Shown here: one piece after another, positions 7,210 through 17,015 of the stretch
How positions within the stretch are numbered: position 1 is the stretch's first letter
Layout of the letters: each line of letters begins with the position of its first letter
Assembly (NCBI GenBank): GCA_030593425.1
Contig: JAUVHF010000001.1
Location: 1 to 30,618 of the forward strand
Reading direction: 5' to 3'
Source of the DNA: Anaerolineales bacterium
GTDB lineage: Bacteria > Chloroflexota > Anaerolineae > UBA7937
DNA length: 30,618 nt
The notes under the pieces: generated by a model
The model's input: the letters and a program-made list of their open reading frames with translations, nothing else
Databases searched by the model: none
What the model was told of the DNA's origin: nothing
Program-made: the position numbers and the translations under genes

Positions 7210-10062
7210 ATGAGAAGATATTCGATCCTTCAAAGAGTACCTTTAGCCTCTTGGCTCACCTTGATCACCTTTTTGGCCTTCACCCTCCGCATCGCCAGGC
7301 TGGACTTTCAACCTCTCTGGTGGGATGAGGGGTGGACGGTCTATTTCGCCACTAGCGATATCCCCTCCATGGTGGCTCGCACGGCCATCGATATCCACCC
7401 TCCCTTCTACTATCTGCTTCTCCACCTTTGGGTACTCCTCCTGGGGTCAAGCCCTTTCGCCATCCGCTTCTTCTCCCTCTTGGTGGGCGTTCTTTCCGCC
7501 CCTCTGATCTTCCTCGTGGCCCGCCGTCTCTTTAACCCCTCGGCAGGTCTCATCGCCGCTTTGGTTTGGGCTGTGGCCCCCCTTCCCATCTACTACTCCC
7601 AAGAGGCCCGCATGTACGCCCTGGTCACCTTCCTGGGGCTCCTATCCACCCTTTTTGCCTTGCAGATAGGGAAAGGGTTGAAAGAAGGCCAAACCTCCAT
7701 AGGCCTCTGGGCAGGCTACATCTTGACCACTACCGCGGCGGCGTACACTCAATACTATGCGGCCTTTATACCTTTAGCCCAGACGCTCTTTTTCCTCATT
7801 TTGGCTCGTCACAACCTTTCCCTGCTCCTCAAATGGCTAACGGCTCAAGCGATCTGGTTCCTCCTCTACACCCCTTGGATCCTCTTCGCGGGGAGCAAAT
7901 TGATCGATTACGTGGCTACCAAGTTAGTGAAGGAGGCCGACCTTTCCCTGGGCTTCGCCACCTATATGGGAAGCCATCTAGCCACCTTTGGCCTAGGACA
8001 CCTGCCTGAGCATCTCGCTTGGTTGGGTATCATACCCTTGCTTTTTGCTGCTCTAGGGGTGGGAAGGGCTCTTCTTCCCGCTTCGAAGGTTTCCCTGAAG
8101 CAGGAGGGAGAAAAAGGCGCTCTTTTCCTCCTCCTCTACCTTTTCGTTCCCCTGCTCTCAGGCTTCCTCATCAACCTCCGTTTCCCCTTTAGAGCCGTAG
8201 GGATAGAGAGGCTCCTCCTCTTGGCCACGCCGGCCTTCTATATCTTAGTGGCCTTAGGTCTCTCCTCTCTAAAGGGAAAGAGGACCCTTCTATATTTGGC
8301 GGGGCTAGTCTTGGTCGCCGTTTGCGGCCTCTCCCTTTTCAACTTCTATACCATCCCGCGGTATGCAGAAGATGACTACCGTCCCCTTATCGCCCGGCTG
8401 GAGACGCTAGCCCAACCGGAAGATGTGATCTTGGCTGTCCACCCTTGGCAGGTGGGCTACTTTCGCAGTTACTACCGAGCCCCTTTGCCCTCCCTTTACC
8501 TCACCCCCAAGGAAGAGGCCGACGTGACACAGGAGGGGTGGGTGGAGCGCCCTGACCTCCTGGGCCAGGGGCTAGATCGACTGCTTTCCCAACACCCCCG
8601 GCTCTGGTTCCCTACCCATCAAGTATTGGGGAGGATCCTGGAAAACGAGGTAGAGGAGTACCTGAGTCGCGAATATCACCCTTTCCTCGCCGAGTGGTAT
8701 AGTCAGAGCACGAAACTTACTGCCTACGCCAGCCAAGCCCCCCTCACCACGAGCGATCGGCCACTGGAGTTCGGAGGCCTGATGCTTCTTCAAACCTATG
8801 GGGTAGGTGCCCAACCGGTGGAAGCCGCCTGGGGGGTGATAAGGACAGAGCTCCTCTGGCAAAGGATAGCCGATTTCCAAGAGAGGTATCGAGTAGCCTT
8901 ACGCCTGACGGACAAGGCTGGCCATCTATGGGCCAGTCACGATAGCGAGCCCCTCGCTGGGCTCCGCCCTTTCTCCCAACTCCCCCTGGGGGCCACCCTC
9001 AGCGATAGCCGAGGCCTCTTGGTGCCCGCCGGAACCCCTCCCGGCACCTACCAACTTCGCCTCTCCCTTTACAGCGACCCCGAAAGCGCTCCCCTGGAGG
9101 TGACATCGCTAGGAGAACCTCTGGGGGTGGAAGCGATATTGGGAGAGGTGAAAGTCGTTCTACCTGCTCGCCAGCCACCCCTCGAGGCGCTCCCCATCCA
9201 GCACCCTCGGCAAGCCGACTTCGAAGGAGGGATGCGGCTTCTAGGCTATAGCCTGGGCGAGGGCCCTTACCTCTCCGGCGAGGAGATAGAGGTGACCCTC
9301 TTTTGGCAGGCTTTGACTAAGATGGAAGACTATAAACTCTCCTTGCGTCTGGAGGACGAGAGCGGCAAAACCTGGACCCAGGTTGAGAAAGCCCCCCTCC
9401 ATGGCACCTACCCTACCAGTCGGTGGCCGGTTGATAGTCTCACTCGCGATCCCCATCGACTGCTGCTACCGGCTAATCTGCCGCCTGGCCACTACCGCCT
9501 GCTTTTGGGACTCCATCGCCCAGACGACGGTAAGCCTTTGGCCATCGGTCGCTGGCCCTTCTGGCGAGCCCAGGAACTGGCCCTTACCACTATCGAAGTG
9601 GAGGGAAGAGCCCATTCCACTGAGCCGCCTGAAGCCATCCAACACCCGCTTTGGGCCCGCTTTGGGGATAGCGTCCTCTTTCTAGGCTACGACCTGGAAG
9701 CGATAGAAAGCCATCCCGGCAGAAGTTTGCATCTCACCCTCTACTGGCAAGCCCTGGCCCAAATGGGGACCTCTTATACCGTCTTCACTCACCTCATCGA
9801 TGAAGAGGATCGCATCTGGGGACAGAAAGACGGCGTTCCCGGCGACTGGACCCTCCCCACCACCAGTTGGATCGAAGGAGAGTATATCAAAGATGAGTAC
9901 GAGATCCCCACTAAAGAGGATGCTCCTCTCGGAGATTACTTAATCGAGATCGGTATGTACGATGCTTCGACCTCAGTGCGGCTACCCATCTACGAGCAAG
10001 AGGGGAACCATATAGGAGATAGGCTCCTTCTGGCAGAGACGCCCATCCGACTGGTCCGCTAA
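7210..10062 (+). CDS. GT39/ArnT-like membrane glycosyltransferase with three C-terminal modules (array gene 1)
   Basis: A 950-aa polytopic protein. Residues 1 to about 440 are the GT-C part: a first membrane helix, then the acidic loop motif PLWWDEGW (D39/E40) and DIHPPFYYLLLHLW, followed by repeated hydrophobic helices, as in lipid-linked sugar transferases (PMT/ArnT/PF13231). A soluble stretch to about residue 515 follows. Then come three beta-rich modules of about 130 residues (515-640, 660-795, 808-950), best seen in the last: FLGYDLEA, LTLYWQAL, SYTVFTHLID, a PTTSW turn and IEIGMYD. Modules of this kind probably face the outside. The ATG at 7210 is chosen because a promoter sits just before it. 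The open frame extends 56 codons upstream across rplI DNA. It probably glycosylates a surface lipid, glycan or protein, acceptor unknown. Confidence 0.85.
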   Translation: MRRYSILQRVPLASWLTLITFLAFTLRIARLDFQPLWWDEGWTVYFATSDIPSMVARTAIDIHPPFYYLLLHLWVLLLGSSPFAIRFFSLLVGVLSAPLIFLVARRLFNPSAGLIAALVWAVAPLPIYYSQEARMYALVTFLGLLSTLFALQIGKGLKEGQTSIGLWAGYILTTTAAAYTQYYAAFIPLAQTLFFLILARHNLSLLLKWLTAQAIWFLLYTPWILFAGSKLIDYVATKLVKEADLSLGFATYMGSHLATFGLGHLPEHLAWLGIIPLLFAALGVGRALLPASKVSLKQEGEKGALFLLLYLFVPLLSGFLINLRFPFRAVGIERLLLLATPAFYILVALGLSSLKGKRTLLYLAGLVLVAVCGLSLFNFYTIPRYAEDDYRPLIARLETLAQPEDVILAVHPWQVGYFRSYYRAPLPSLYLTPKEEADVTQEGWVERPDLLGQGLDRLLSQHPRLWFPTHQVLGRILENEVEEYLSREYHPFLAEWYSQSTKLTAYASQAPLTTSDRPLEFGGLMLLQTYGVGAQPVEAAWGVIRTELLWQRIADFQERYRVALRLTDKAGHLWASHDSEPLAGLRPFSQLPLGATLSDSRGLLVPAGTPPGTYQLRLSLYSDPESAPLEVTSLGEPLGVEAILGEVKVVLPARQPPLEALPIQHPRQADFEGGMRLLGYSLGEGPYLSGEEIEVTLFWQALTKMEDYKLSLRLEDESGKTWTQVEKAPLHGTYPTSRWPVDSLTRDPHRLLLPANLPPGHYRLLLGLHRPDDGKPLAIGRWPFWRAQELALTTIEVEGRAHSTEPPEAIQHPLWARFGDSVLFLGYDLEAIESHPGRSLHLTLYWQALAQMGTSYTVFTHLIDEEDRIWGQKDGVPGDWTLPTTSWIEGEYIKDEYEIPTKEDAPLGDYLIEIGMYDASTSVRLPIYEQEGNHIGDRLLLAETPIRLVR

Positions 10063-10112
10063 AAGGCTGGCAAAGCGAGGCAAGCGCCCCCGGTTGGCGC
10101 GACAGGGGCAGT

Positions 10113-10141
10113 TTGCCAAAAGACTAGGGTTGTGCCATACT
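10113..10141 (+). promoter_or_regulatory. Leaderless promoter of the second glycosyltransferase
   Basis: TTGCCA (10113-10118), 17 bases, then CATACT (10136-10141) with an upstream TGC. The ATG at 10148 lies 6 bases after the -10 box, the position where transcription should begin. The 85-base gap after the previous gene also holds a 5-bp GC stem (10084-10100) without a T-run. Confidence 0.6.
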
Positions 10142-10147
10142 GAACCC

Positions 10148-12046
10148 ATGACTGGAGCGGATGCCCGACGGTTCCGTCTTGGGATCCTGCTCGTCGTCCT
10201 GCTGGCCCTCGGCCTGCGGCTCTACGCCATTGACCGCCAGGACATCTGGGGCGATGAGGCTTTTAGCATCTGGCTCAGCAGCCAACCCCTGCCCCAGGTC
10301 GTTGCTGGCGGCGCAGACACTCACCCGCCCCTCTATCCTTTCCTCCTCTACCTCTGGCTACGCCCGGTAGGATCATCGCCCCTGGCTGTGCGCTTCCTCT
10401 CGGCTGTCATTGGCACCCTGACGGTGCCGGTTATCTATCTCCTGGGTCGCCGCGCTTTCGGTCTGGCAACTGGGGGGTTGGCTGCCTTGTTGGTCGCTGT
10501 CTCGCCGCTTCTGACCTACTACTCGCAGGAAACGCGCATGTACGGCCTGGTCACCCTCCTGACCGCCGCCTCTGTCTATTGGGCAATGCGCGTTTCCCAA
10601 AGATCGCGCTCCATCGGAGCGTGGGCGGCCTACCTCCTTACCACCCTCGGTGGCGCCTACACCCACTACTATGGCTTTTTCGTCATCCTGGCCGAGAATC
10701 TAGTCATCATCCCATTCCTGCTCTGCCGTCGCCGATGGTCCGATTTGGGCCCATGGCTGGCTGCACAAGGCACCATCGCCCTGGCCTATCTCCCCTGGAT
10801 CGCCGTCCAGAGCGGCTTTCTCAGCGGAAAGGCCAGCGCCCGCTTCGACGAGTGGGTTCTGTCCGCCGCCCTCCGCATCGCGCGGCAGACGTTCACCACC
10901 TTCAGCGCTGGCCTGGCCGTCCCCTCCGCTGCCGCGTGGGTGATCACCCTCCTGTTTCTGATCGCCGTCGTCGCCGGCCTGCTGGGCCTCTTTGGCCGCC
11001 GCCAACCAGAGCCCTGGCTGGTCGTCGCCTATCTCACCCTCCCTCTCCTCCTGGCCTGGGCCGTCAACCCCATCATGCCCTTTTTCTACGCCCGTTACCT
11101 GCTTCTCATCGCCCCTGCCTTCTACCTCCTGGCGGCGTGGGGCGTGATGGCCTGGGGCCATCTATGGCGACCGATGAGCGCCGTGGGTGCCCTACTCCTG
11201 CTAGTTGGGAGCGGCTACGGTCTGCGCGGCTATTACACCGACGACGCTTATCTCAAGGGCCGCTACGGTCAGATGATAGCCTACGTGCAGGCCAACGCCC
11301 GCCCCGACGATGGCCTCATCCTGGCCAACCAACTCCAGCGTCCCCTCTTTGAATATTACCGAGCTGATGGCCTGGATGCCTACTTTTTCCCCCGCTATGA
11401 ATATCCGTTGGAGGATCCCCGCACCGCCCGCGAGTTGGCCACCATCGCCACCAGCCACCCACGCCTGTGGCTGGTCCGCTTTGGAAACCCAGCGGAATAC
11501 GACCCTGGTGGCTACCTCTCCCGCTGGCTGACTACCCACGGTAGCAAGGCCTACTTTGGCGGATGGGTGGATGCCGATCTGTCGCTATACGTGATGACGG
11601 CCGCCGCTGCCGACGATACTATCCAGCACCCACTGCACGCCGATCTGGGTGACCAGGTGCGGCTCCTGGGCTATGCTCTTAGCGCTGAACGTGTGGCCCC
11701 TGGCGATACGCTACTCCTAACCCTCTACTGGCAGGCTCTCTCGCCGGTGGTGGAGCGCTACACCGTCTTTACCCACCTACTGGACGCCAGCGAGCAGATC
11801 CGGGCGCAGATGGACAGCGAACCCCAGGGAGGCAGCCTGCCCACCGACCGCTGGACCGTCGGCCAAGTCGTCCAGGACAACTATGCGCTGAGCGTCTCCG
11901 CCGACGCCAGGCCCGGCCCGCATGTCCTCGAAGTAGGCATGTACCTCCTGGAGACCCTTGAGCGCTTGCCCGTCCGAGACCCCGACAGCGGTACGCCCCT
12001 AGGCGACCGGGTGTTGCTGGGCACCATCGAGGTGGTGGCCCCATGA
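10148..12046 (+). CDS. GT39/ArnT-like membrane glycosyltransferase with one C-terminal module (array gene 2)
   Basis: A 632-aa polytopic protein parallel to array gene 1. It has a first helix, an acidic loop DIWGDEAFSIW (about 32-42), DTHPPLYPFLLYLW (57-70) and YYSQETRMYGLVT, which matches YYSQEARMYALVT of gene 1. Multiple helices run to about residue 390, then comes a soluble segment and a single C-terminal module (490-632) with LLTLYWQAL, YTVFTHLLDA and LEVGMYLLE. The ATG at 10148 fits a leaderless promoter. An in-frame ATG 18 codons upstream would precede it and is less likely. Codon use is heavily C/G-ending with CGC arginine and almost no AGA/AGG/ATA, unlike gene 1, which suggests a separate origin. 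It overlaps gene 3 by 4 bases. Confidence 0.85.
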   Translation: MTGADARRFRLGILLVVLLALGLRLYAIDRQDIWGDEAFSIWLSSQPLPQVVAGGADTHPPLYPFLLYLWLRPVGSSPLAVRFLSAVIGTLTVPVIYLLGRRAFGLATGGLAALLVAVSPLLTYYSQETRMYGLVTLLTAASVYWAMRVSQRSRSIGAWAAYLLTTLGGAYTHYYGFFVILAENLVIIPFLLCRRRWSDLGPWLAAQGTIALAYLPWIAVQSGFLSGKASARFDEWVLSAALRIARQTFTTFSAGLAVPSAAAWVITLLFLIAVVAGLLGLFGRRQPEPWLVVAYLTLPLLLAWAVNPIMPFFYARYLLLIAPAFYLLAAWGVMAWGHLWRPMSAVGALLLLVGSGYGLRGYYTDDAYLKGRYGQMIAYVQANARPDDGLILANQLQRPLFEYYRADGLDAYFFPRYEYPLEDPRTARELATIATSHPRLWLVRFGNPAEYDPGGYLSRWLTTHGSKAYFGGWVDADLSLYVMTAAAADDTIQHPLHADLGDQVRLLGYALSAERVAPGDTLLLTLYWQALSPVVERYTVFTHLLDASEQIRAQMDSEPQGGSLPTDRWTVGQVVQDNYALSVSADARPGPHVLEVGMYLLETLERLPVRDPDSGTPLGDRVLLGTIEVVAP

Positions 12047-14094
12047 GAAAAAGGAACCTTCCTCTCCGCTGGGAAGTGGGGGCCGTCCTGCTCATCACCC
12101 TGATCGCCGCCGCCCTCCGCTTCTACCGCCTGCCCGACCTGCCGCCTGGCCTCCACTTTGACGAAGGCTTCAAAGGCATCACGGCCCGCGGGCTGCTGGA
12201 AGGCGCTCCTCCTCAGATTTTCTTTGAAAGCGACATGGGCGAGGAACCCATTGCCCATTACCTTGTGGCCGCGGCCATCGGTCTGCTGGGCCAGAAGCCC
12301 TGGATTATCCGCCTGCCGTCAGCCTTGGCCGGCGTGCTGACGGTGCCCCTGGCCTGGTGGCTGGGGCGCGAGCTTTTCCCAAACCCGCGCTCGCACCGGG
12401 GTGGGGCAATCCAGCCGGAGCAAGGGGAAGAGCCAAAAAGCCCTGGTGGCTTCCAGGGGCAGATCGTGGGCCTGGGCACCGCCTTGGTCTTGGCTATCCT
12501 CTACTGGCATCTCAGCTTCAGCCGGATCGGTATGGAGCCAATCCTTGTGCCCCTTTTCGCCACCCTGGCCTTTGCCGCCCTGGCCCGGGGGCTGAATACC
12601 GATCGCTGGCCTGCTTTTGCCCTGGCCGGGCTGGCCCTGGGCGGCAGCCTTTACACCTACAAAGCCGGCTATTTCGTGCCCATCCTGGCGACCCTGATCG
12701 TCGCCTACGCCGCCGTCGTGGAGCGCCGATTCCTCCATCGCCACGGACGCGGCCTACTCTTGATGGCCCTCGTCGCGCTGATCGTCGCCGCGCCCATCGG
12801 TCTCTACTTTGTCACCCATCCGTCCAGCTTTTTGCAGAGGCCCGCCAGCGTGGCTTTAGTGGGTGGCGAAAGTGCCTCGGAAAGCCCCTGGCAGGCGTTA
12901 GGGGACAACATCCCCCGCGTGCTAAGGATGTTCTTTCTGCGGGGCGATACTAATCCGCGCAGCAACCTGCCCGGTCGCCCGGCCCTGGACCCTTTCCTGG
13001 CCCTCCTTTTCCTGGTCGGGCTGGGACGGGCGCTGATCGGGTTCCGCCGTCCGACGTCGGCTCTACCACTGATCTGGCTGGGAGTGATGACCCTGCCCAC
13101 ACTCGTCACCGAGCACGCGCCTCACTTTGGCAGGGCCATCGGCGCTACGCCAGCCCTGGCCCTCCTCTGCGCTCTGGGCGGCTGGGCCGTCTGGCAAAGC
13201 GCGACGCGGCTGGGCCGCCAGTGGGTGTGGGGCGTGGTCGCCCTGCTGCTGGGGGCGGGATTGGTTTTCTCTGGCGTCTCGACGGCGCGGGCCTACTTCC
13301 TCACTTGGGGCCGCAGCAATGACCTTTTCTACGCCTTCGATGTAGGATTGGTGGATATGGCCCACTACATAAAAGGGTTGTCCTCCCAGGAACGGCTCTA
13401 TCTTTCCCCCGTGCACAGCGATCACCCCACCCTCCTCTTCCTCCTGAGTGGTACCAACACGAAGAGCCTAGATGGAAGAGAGGGGATGGTGTTGCCTGGC
13501 GACGATAGAGCGACCACCTACCTGATAATCACCCACGAGGATGAAACCTCTCTTCCCCTCCTGCGAAGATACCTCCCCCAAGGCGATGTGGTCTTCAAAA
13601 GCCGAGACAGAAACGGGGAGACCTACTTTGTGGTCTATCGGGTCCCAAAAGGTGGCCCGGTCGTGAACCCGGAACATCCCTTTTCTATCGACCTGGGGAA
13701 GGTTCGGTTCCTGGGGTTTGATCTCTCTACGGACTCCCCTCACCGGGGGGAGACCCTAGACCTGACCCTGTACTGGCAGGCTCTGGGGGAGATGAAAGAG
13801 AGTTATTCTGTCTTCACCCACCTCCTGGGCCCTTACAACGAGGCCACTGGCGGTCCCCTCTGGGGGCAGGATGACAGCCTACCCCTCAGGGGCTCCTACC
13901 CCACTACCCGGTGGGAGAAGGGTGAGATAGTGGTGGACCTTTACCATATCCCCATCCCCCCGCAGGCGCCAGCCGGAGAGTATGAGATCGAAGTAGGCAT
14001 CTACCTTCTCTCCACCTTGGAACGGCTGCCTGTCCTGGGCCCTGGGGGTGAAAGTGACCGGATCCTCCTAGGACGGATATTGGTGGAAGAGTAG
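12043..14094 (+). CDS. GT39-like membrane glycosyltransferase with one C-terminal module (array gene 3)
   Basis: A 683-aa polytopic protein starting inside the stop of gene 2 (ATGA overlap), so translation is coupled. The first loop carries PPGLHFDEGFKG (about 35-46) and DMGEEPIAHYL instead of the HPP motif of genes 1 and 2. This loop type is shared with array gene 4. About ten to twelve membrane helices follow. After a soluble segment (about 440-540) comes one module (543-683) with LDLTLYWQAL, SYSVFTHLLG, PTTRW and IEVGIYLLST. Codon style switches near 13,330-13,365. The earlier part resembles gene 2, whereas the last about 240 codons use AGA, ATA and GGG often, as in genes 1 and 4. The gene may therefore be a recombinant. 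Acceptor and donor sugar are unknown. Confidence 0.85.
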   Translation: MRKRNLPLRWEVGAVLLITLIAAALRFYRLPDLPPGLHFDEGFKGITARGLLEGAPPQIFFESDMGEEPIAHYLVAAAIGLLGQKPWIIRLPSALAGVLTVPLAWWLGRELFPNPRSHRGGAIQPEQGEEPKSPGGFQGQIVGLGTALVLAILYWHLSFSRIGMEPILVPLFATLAFAALARGLNTDRWPAFALAGLALGGSLYTYKAGYFVPILATLIVAYAAVVERRFLHRHGRGLLLMALVALIVAAPIGLYFVTHPSSFLQRPASVALVGGESASESPWQALGDNIPRVLRMFFLRGDTNPRSNLPGRPALDPFLALLFLVGLGRALIGFRRPTSALPLIWLGVMTLPTLVTEHAPHFGRAIGATPALALLCALGGWAVWQSATRLGRQWVWGVVALLLGAGLVFSGVSTARAYFLTWGRSNDLFYAFDVGLVDMAHYIKGLSSQERLYLSPVHSDHPTLLFLLSGTNTKSLDGREGMVLPGDDRATTYLIITHEDETSLPLLRRYLPQGDVVFKSRDRNGETYFVVYRVPKGGPVVNPEHPFSIDLGKVRFLGFDLSTDSPHRGETLDLTLYWQALGEMKESYSVFTHLLGPYNEATGGPLWGQDDSLPLRGSYPTTRWEKGEIVVDLYHIPIPPQAPAGEYEIEVGIYLLSTLERLPVLGPGGESDRILLGRILVEE

Positions 14095-14142
14095 AACTCT
14101 ACTTACAGCCTACGCATCCATATATCCCCTAGCCACGAAGTT

Positions 14143-14151
14143 TGCTATAAT
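14143..14151 (+). promoter_or_regulatory. Extended -10 promoter of the fourth glycosyltransferase
   Basis: TGCTATAAT is followed by an AGGAGA ribosome binding site (14165-14170) and a TTG start at 14177. The predicted leader is about 19 bases. No clear -35 is seen. Confidence 0.6.
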
Positions 14152-14176
14152 CGTTCCCAACGATAGGAGAAAGCAG

Positions 14177-17011
14177 TTGCAAAAGAGCGGTGTTCAGAAT
14201 CGACGAACTCTTTGGCTCATCGTCGTCATCCTCCTCGTGGCCACCTTCTTCCGGACCTACCGTTTCCAGGCCGCCCCCCCTGGCCTTCAGCACGATGAGA
14301 TATTCAAGGCCAACTTCGCCACCTATATCCTTAAGGGAGAGTTCCCCGCTTTTTTCGATGCTAACGGCGGAGAGGAGGCTCTCTACCCCTACCTAGCCGC
14401 TCTTTCCATCGCCCTTCTGGGGGAGAACTATTTCGCCCTCCGTCTAGTGGCCGTCCTTTCAGGGATAGTGAGCATCGCCATACTCTACCGCTTGGCTAAG
14501 GAACTCTTCGGCCCAGAGGTGGCCCTCCTCACCGCCGCCGGGGTAGCGATCTCTTTCTGGCATATCTTCGATAGCCGCGTGGGGTTGCGCCCTATTACCC
14601 TCCTCCTCCTGGAACTCGCCTGCTTCTACCTCTTTTGGCAGGGGCTAAGGAGGGGTAGGGTTTGGTTCCTGGCCTCGGGCCTCATTTTGGGCCTGGCTCA
14701 ATATACCTACACCTCGGCTCCCCTGGTGGCTGCCACTCTTCTGTCCTTCGTGCTCTACCTTTTCATCTGGCATAGAGGTCTCCTCCGCAGCAACCTTAAA
14801 GGTATCGTCCTCCTCTTCATCGTGGCCTCGGTGGTCTTTCTCCCCATGGGCTATCACTTACAGAGAAACCCCCTCGCCTCCACGGCCAGGGTGCGCGATC
14901 TCGGCGACCACCTCCGCCTCCTCTTCCAAGGCGACCCCCGACCTCTGCTGAAAGACACCTTGAATGTTCTAGGGATGTTCACCCTTCGCGGCGACCCAGA
15001 GTGGCGATATAACCTGGCGGGGCGACCGCTCTTCGATCCTCTAACCTCCCTCCTCTTCTACGGAGGTCTCCTTATCTCTCTAGTCAGGTTCAAGAAACCA
15101 GAGTACGCTTTTCTTCTCCTCTGGCTGCCCCTAAACCTCATAACCAGCGCCGTAACTCGGAACAGCCCCTCTACCCTGAGGGCCATCGGTGCCCTGGGAG
15201 CGATATATACCCTTCCTTCGATAGCCATCGTGGCCGCTTGGAGATGGCTCGCGCAAAGGAAGGGGGAGACCGCTAAAAGGGTGGCTATGGGGGCTATAGC
15301 GGCCCTCTTCTTGACCACAACCATTTTCACCTACCGCGATTATTTTCTCCTCTGGGCCCAAAACCCTGAGGTGCGGAAGATCTATCGAGCCGATTTGACA
15401 GAGGTAGCCCGGTACTTGAGCCGGTTGGAGGGGGGTACCATCTGCATCTCTGCGGAGTTCGCTGCCGACTTGGACCAACAACTCCTAAACTATATGTTAG
15501 GGGAGCCCCGCTTCATCAGATGGTTCAACGGAGAGAGGTCCCTCGTCTTCCCTGCCAGCGAGGAGGTGACCTATATCTTCCCTGCCACGGGCCCCTTGCG
15601 AGAGGAATGGAAAGGTGACTATTTCTCTGGTCTGCCAGTAGCGGATAGCGTCCTCGACCCCCAGGGCGAGCCAGCCTTTCAGGCCTACCGCTTGGACTCA
15701 GGAGATTTGGCTGGCTTTCAAAAGATCCAACCCCACTATCCCCTCTCGGCCAATCTCGATAACAAGATCGAGATCCTGGGGTATGATCTCGCCTCCCCGC
15801 CTCGGGCCGGGAAGCCCTTACAACTCGTCCTCTACTGGCGCGCCCTCGGCAGGGAAAAGGGGGATGTAGATTACTCTTTCTTCCTCCATCTGGTGGATCT
15901 GCGAGGCTATCTTTGGGCCCAAGCCGACTCCTTAGGCTATCCCCCTTCCAGTTGGCAAGAGGGCGACCTGGTAGCAGAGTGGTTCACCCTTTCCATCCCC
16001 CCCGACACGCCGCCCCGAGAGTATCGTCTGCAGGTGGGCCTCTATGACCGGGCTACGGGAAAGAGGGTTAAGATGGCAGAAGAACCCTACCGGGACGCTC
16101 TCTCCTCCGAACCCATCGTCGTAGCCAAGGCAGCCTCTGTTCCTTTGGAGGCCCTGGAGATACCCCAACCTCGTCGGAGGAACTTGGACCAGAAATTAAC
16201 TTTCTTGGGGTGGGGGATCAGCCGTCGCCAGGCGGGCCCAGGGCAGCGGATACACGTCTCCCTTTGGTGGCAAGCGCAAGGCCAACCAGAGAGAGATTAC
16301 GCCCTCTCGGTCTTCCTCGCCGATGAGGAAGGAAATCGGTTCGGAGAGCTCCGCCGCCAACCCTTAGATGGGGATTACCCTACCAGCCGCTGGAAGGCCC
16401 GAGAGATCGTCCGCGACCGTTTCGACTACCCCATCCCTCCCGAAACCCCTCCAGGGAGATATCGCCTCCTAGTTCGAGTTTTCGATATGGAAACAGGGGA
16501 GTATCTTCCTCTAGTCGGAGATTCAGGGGACAGCACCGCCCTGAGTCGCATTCGGGTCTTGGAGCGGCCTAGGGAGTTCGCCCTCCCCTCCCCGACACAT
16601 CCCTTAGCGGTCAACCTGGGAGAGCAGGTGACCCTTCTGGGATATGACCTGGAGAGCAAGGCCAAAGCAGGAGGAGAGTTGCACCTAGTACTTTACTGGC
16701 AAGCCCGGAGAGAGATGAGCACCAGTTATACCGTCTTCACCCACCTTCTGGATGAGGGAGGGCGACTCTGGGGGCAGAAAGATAACCCGCCACAAGGGGG
16801 CAAATATCCCACCACCGGCTGGCTGGAAGGGGAGGTGGTACGAGATGAATACGAGATCCCCGTCTCCCCCAATGCCCCTTTTGGCTCTTACCTCCTAGAG
16901 GTGGGGATGTACCAAGCCGAAACGGGGACGCGCCTCCCCGCCTTCGATGAAGAGGGAAACCGGCTAGAGGGAGACAGGGTCATCTTGGCCACGATCCGAA
17001 TCGAGGAGTAG
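14177..17011 (+). CDS. GT39-like membrane glycosyltransferase with three C-terminal modules (array gene 4)
   Basis: A 944-aa polytopic protein with a TTG start, supported by AGGAGA six bases upstream and a promoter just before it. The GT-C half shows PPGLQHDEIFKANF (about 35-48) and GGEEALYPYLAAL, the same loop type as array gene 3, then about a dozen helices to residue 400. A soluble part leads to three consecutive modules (519-650, 661-790, 808-944). The last has VLYWQARREM, TSYTVFTHLLDE, PTTGW and LEVGMYQAE, and is very close to the last module of gene 1. It ends 4 bases before the stop of the convergent amidohydrolase. Overall architecture equals gene 1 while the catalytic loop equals gene 3. 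Confidence 0.85.
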   Translation: MQKSGVQNRRTLWLIVVILLVATFFRTYRFQAAPPGLQHDEIFKANFATYILKGEFPAFFDANGGEEALYPYLAALSIALLGENYFALRLVAVLSGIVSIAILYRLAKELFGPEVALLTAAGVAISFWHIFDSRVGLRPITLLLLELACFYLFWQGLRRGRVWFLASGLILGLAQYTYTSAPLVAATLLSFVLYLFIWHRGLLRSNLKGIVLLFIVASVVFLPMGYHLQRNPLASTARVRDLGDHLRLLFQGDPRPLLKDTLNVLGMFTLRGDPEWRYNLAGRPLFDPLTSLLFYGGLLISLVRFKKPEYAFLLLWLPLNLITSAVTRNSPSTLRAIGALGAIYTLPSIAIVAAWRWLAQRKGETAKRVAMGAIAALFLTTTIFTYRDYFLLWAQNPEVRKIYRADLTEVARYLSRLEGGTICISAEFAADLDQQLLNYMLGEPRFIRWFNGERSLVFPASEEVTYIFPATGPLREEWKGDYFSGLPVADSVLDPQGEPAFQAYRLDSGDLAGFQKIQPHYPLSANLDNKIEILGYDLASPPRAGKPLQLVLYWRALGREKGDVDYSFFLHLVDLRGYLWAQADSLGYPPSSWQEGDLVAEWFTLSIPPDTPPREYRLQVGLYDRATGKRVKMAEEPYRDALSSEPIVVAKAASVPLEALEIPQPRRRNLDQKLTFLGWGISRRQAGPGQRIHVSLWWQAQGQPERDYALSVFLADEEGNRFGELRRQPLDGDYPTSRWKAREIVRDRFDYPIPPETPPGRYRLLVRVFDMETGEYLPLVGDSGDSTALSRIRVLERPREFALPSPTHPLAVNLGEQVTLLGYDLESKAKAGGELHLVLYWQARREMSTSYTVFTHLLDEGGRLWGQKDNPPQGGKYPTTGWLEGEVVRDEYEIPVSPNAPFGSYLLEVGMYQAETGTRLPAFDEEGNRLEGDRVILATIRIEE

Positions 17012-17015
17012 AGGC

